Source of the DNA: Puffinus mauretanicus
Taxonomy: Eukaryota > Chordata > Aves > Procellariiformes > Procellariidae
Direction of reading: 5' to 3'
Length of the DNA: 64,000 nucleotides
Assembly (NCBI GenBank): GCA_023333565.1
Contig: JAJKFH010000374.1
Coordinates: 4,836,001-4,900,000, forward strand
The notes beneath the pieces were generated by a model. That model saw only the letters and a program-made list of their open reading frames with translations. It was not told the origin of the DNA and searched no databases. Position numbers and translations under genes: made by a program. Below, piece after piece: positions 61,039 through 64,000 of the stretch; position 1 is the first letter of the stretch; every line of letters starts with the position of its first letter.

Positions 61039-61117
61039 TGAAATATCCCATTGGGTGGCATGCTAGATAAATAACTTGTTAAGTAGTGAAATGCATCCAA
61101 AGTACAAATCTGCAAAC
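61039..61117 (-). CDS. Internal exon, helix-like segment
   Basis: The 79-nt exon lies between acceptor GGTTCTCATTTCAG and the strong donor ATTTCA|GTAAGTAAC. Its open frame reads LQIC, T, then LDAFHYLTSYLSSMPPNGIF. This looks like part of an alpha-helical repeat or bundle domain. It starts needing two bases and ends in phase 2. A later internal AG (CTAG) would give only 24 nt and is less likely. Confidence 0.72.
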
Positions 61118-63196
61118 CTGAAATGAGAACCCACATCCTCTTCAGTTCTTAGTTATTTATAAATATTGCTAGACTTCTGGAGAGTTGAGAAATTCAGGAT
61201 GGTATACTTATCAAGAAGGGAAGACAACTGCAGCCAATCTTGATGCATCACTGGAAAGCTATGAAACTTCTGCTACTCTGTAACCAATCGTGAAACTCTA
61301 TACTACATTACTGTATCTTCCTTCATTCACTATTCTCTCATTCATGAATCTTTATGTTAGCTTACTTGTATTTGTCAGGATTATACCACGTAGACAGCCA
61401 GTTTACCACCACAGGTAGGACTGTGATAATGTTAACACTTGTACAGAAATTCGTAAGGAGGATCCAAAAGCCTACAATATCTTAGATATTTACAAATGCT
61501 TCGGTGAAGAAGGGAAAAGACAAAAAACTACATAGTTAAGAGTTTTAGTAGACCTATTTAAGTTTATAAAACTTCCTGAAACATGTTCATCAATAACACA
61601 ATTTAAATATTCATTCTACCTACTTTCGGTATGTCCACCATAAAAAGAACAACCTATGTTGACATGACTGTGAAACAAGCCAATTAAATTCACATGTAGA
61701 TTATAAGTCCATTATTCTTGCATACACTGCCACATTCAGTGGCACAAGAAAATGGTATTGAATGCCAAGTCAACCTGCCTATTTCTTAGTGCATTAATAA
61801 AAAGATCGCAAAACTTTGTTCAATGTTTGTAAACATTATTATGAATTTCTGATTCCAGCTTCAAATTCAAAATTGGTATAAAAAATGGTAAAAAAAAAAA
61901 CCATAAAATTTCCTTCCTTGGCATCAGGTAAATGAAATTAAATGATCCCAAGGCTATTCCACTTCCTTTGTGTGCCAACAAAGCCACAAAATTTTCTAAG
62001 GCTCCCAGTTTTATTATCATATTCCTAGTCTTCATATTAAGCTTACTCATGAAGAAAAGTGAGTCTACAGACCAACATCTATGAAACAGTACTAACTACC
62101 CCTTTCAATAATTACCCCTTTGTCACTCAGAGTAGCACATTCCTTACTCTAACTTATAGTTCTTATATTTAATCATCACATTTACATTAGTCATTTCCTA
62201 CATAGTCCCATGTTGAATGCTATACAGACGACAGCCATACTATGTCTTCTGTTACATCCATCAGTTATTTGGTAACTACCAGCTATCTCACCAAATGAAT
62301 GAAATATCAGGAAGTTGGGCTCAGATTACCTGTAGTAAATCTCAATTGTATTTTATTTCCCTGTCTTTAATTATTCATTCAGTAAATGTTCATTCTAAAG
62401 TCTTGAATACTATTAAGAGTAGAGGACCTACTGCTGGAAGGCCTGTGACACCACAGCAGCTGAAGCTAAATAAACACACTGGTACTGGGCCAAATCATGA
62501 TAACTTCATCTGTATCCACAAAATCAGTTGACTATCAGAACTAATCAAATTAGAATGTGATAAAGTGAACCATAAATTTGCACACATGAAGACTATTCTT
62601 AATTGTGTACATGATTAATTGGTTTTGTAAATGGAAGTGCCTGCTTCCCTCCTCCAACACTCTTTTCGTGGCAGTGTCCAAAAAACCAAGAAGCAAAAAA
62701 AAAACCCAAACCCAAAAAAACCAAACAAAAAAACCCCCCATCACCTTACAAGACCAGGTTTCAAATTATACCTCATTAAAATAAGGTGGAGTGTAAAGAG
62801 CCAATAAGGTGCTTGATAGTTACCTACAAACACTCCTGACTCCCTATTTCCCTATAAAACAGTAAACTCCATTACCATTAATTGTTTAAATCAGAAATAA
62901 TAATAAAAAAAAATCTTTATGAATACTTTTAAGTGAAGACAGCAAGGAGGCTATTCTGGAAAAATCCACCAACAGCAGCCAAAGTTACCTATCTTCATCT
63001 GCTGCTATCTTCATACCTATGCAGCTCTAGACCCACAGCGTGTGCATGGCCTGACCCCAGGCCTTAAACCTAACGCTGGCCTGCACTGTCAGCACCCTGC
63101 CATCTTTTCGTAAGTCCTATTTCTCATCTTGTATTTGGTGAAATTTTAAAGCATAGAAAAACTTTAACTATGTAACTGCTATTTCCTTTTTCTTAC
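61118..63196 (-). other. Intron, no named element
   Basis: A/T-rich. Contains an A/C-rich low-complexity run near 62693-62740 and a modest G/C rise at 63000-63110. A possible alternative small exon at 62824-62851 is discussed among the rejected items. Confidence 0.45.
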
Positions 63197-63219
63197 CTAC
63201 TTTTAAGCAGCATCCATCT
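63197..63219 (-). CDS. Candidate 23-nt exon
   Basis: The acceptor TTCTCTTCTGTGTACTTCTAG is excellent and the donor AAGTAG|GTAAGAAA is strong. Two frames are open (RWMLLKS or DGCCLKV). Only the second ends in the phase required by the 61.1 kb exon, giving DGCCLKV then GLQICT. The splice sites are the best part of the evidence. Confidence 0.38.
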
Positions 63220-64000
63220 CTAGAAGTACACAGAAGAGAACATAATTTAGTTAGAATTACAGAAATTGTAATATGTCAAGTAACAAATGGAACTGAGCAT
63301 ATTTGTAGGGAACAAAGCAATGGCCCTTATAAATAGAAGGTATGAGATTACATACTATTTTTTGCGCTCAGTGAATAGCATTACTTTTTATCACTCTTTT
63401 CAGTTTAATAATTTCCCATAATAACTTTGTCTATAGCTTGAAATTTAAATGCAGGCTGTGAATTTTTCCACAAAGCCTAAACCAAATTAGGTACAATAAA
63501 ATTAAAAACTAAATATGGTTTGCTTTATTTCCTATGCACTTCAAAATTAAAATTAAAAAAGGCAAATAAGGCCTCAGGGAGATCATCTTAGCAGATAATT
63601 ATTCAAATATAAGAACACTAAAACACTATTAATATTATATCAGGGTCTTGGTGCTATCATTTTAAACAAATGAAGGATAACAATAGAAACATTCAAGCTT
63701 GAAAGATCAAAGCATGTTCTCTTTCAAAGTTCTTCGTAAGTAGAGGAAGAAAAATCTTGACAGGATCTTACTATTCTTGTAAAGCAAATAACCTGCATTG
63801 TTCTATAAAATATTTACAAGAATGCTTTTATTTGTTATTGCTATTGTTGTTTTGCTATTGTTTTATTTTTATTACAATATTTCACAAAACATTTTCAATA
63901 ATAATTAAGTCAGCTACCAGAAGCTGTAACTACACTTACTTAAAAGTTTACTCTTATCTAATCTGAGTCTACATCAACCTAAATATGACTACTAACAAAA
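63220..64000. other. A/T-rich end of window
   Basis: Presumably intron of the same gene. I see no further exon, promoter or repeat of note apart from a T-rich stretch near 63825-63880. Confidence 0.4.

Larger units (their letters stand above)
2133..63219 (-). other. Candidate transcription unit: multi-exon coiled-coil gene
   Basis: This is the extent of a minus-strand gene inferred from splice-site-bounded open segments. The firm core is six exons between 39.0 and 4.2 kb, joined in phase 0 throughout, with a charged heptad-like composition. Exons between 63.2 and 54.1 kb give a less charged, helix-like sequence with phases that can be made to agree, so they may be the upstream part of the same protein. 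The join across 39-54 kb is not closed, so two separate genes cannot be excluded. The first exon and promoter are not seen and probably lie beyond 64 kb. I do not recognise the family. Introns are long and carry CR1 and LTR insertions, which is usual for bird introns. Confidence 0.7.

Noticed and set aside
62824..62851. Possible 28-nt exon GNRESGVFV on the minus strand
   Set aside because: Its end phase also fits the 61.1 kb exon, but it cannot follow the 63.2 kb exon, which has much stronger splice sites. Kept only as an alternative.

Overview
The window looks like part of a bird chromosome. Both the recent and the ancient repeats are CR1 LINEs, with the avian 3-prime signature (repeats of ATTCTATG at the tail), and there are two solo LTRs of a family common in birds, with ends TGTCCTGG...GACA. 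The background is A/T-rich and low in coding content. I cannot name the species.

The main gene appears to be one multi-exon gene on the minus strand, with its 5-prime side at high coordinates. I assembled it from short open segments flanked by consensus splice sites. Six exons form a firm run: 38958-39038, 34960-35058, 26366-26389, 10170-10247, 7489-7602 and 4209-4317. The first five are all whole numbers of codons, and joined in order they give one uninterrupted reading frame rich in E, K, L, Q and R, as expected for a coiled coil. A last coding exon with a stop at 2133-2135 is plausible. Upstream, exons near 61.1, 59.0, 56.4 and 54.1 kb encode a different, helix-like and less charged segment. 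Two very small exons (60762-60775 and 63197-63219) make the phases agree but are tentative. The stretch from 39 to 54 kb is not resolved and probably hides more exons. I do not recognise the protein with confidence; a coiled-coil scaffold or centrosome-type protein is only a guess.

The remainder is intron and mobile-element relics. In 10.2-26.4 kb there are CR1 fragments at 12.0-13.2, 19.9-20.5 and 20.9-21.1 kb, ancient CR1/L3-like relics at 13.4-13.7 and 16.1-16.8 kb, and a small CpG-richer, TATA-containing patch near 21.7 kb. In 26.4-35.0 kb a young minus-strand CR1 (27.1-29.4 kb) with about 730 uninterrupted ORF2 codons is nested inside an older plus-strand CR1 tail; a 13-bp tandem array sits at its 5-prime junction. 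In 39-54 kb there are an ancient relic (41.3 kb), a solo LTR with a perfect 5-bp target duplication (45.2-45.7 kb) and a second copy of the same CR1 subfamily (46.7-47.7 kb) with a damaged catalytic motif. Another solo LTR of the same family lies at 7.65-8.24 kb in the opposite orientation.

I found no tRNA, rRNA, CRISPR array or bacterial-type operon, and no complete stand-alone protein gene. The least explained parts are the minus-strand gene itself and the nested-CR1 junction array.
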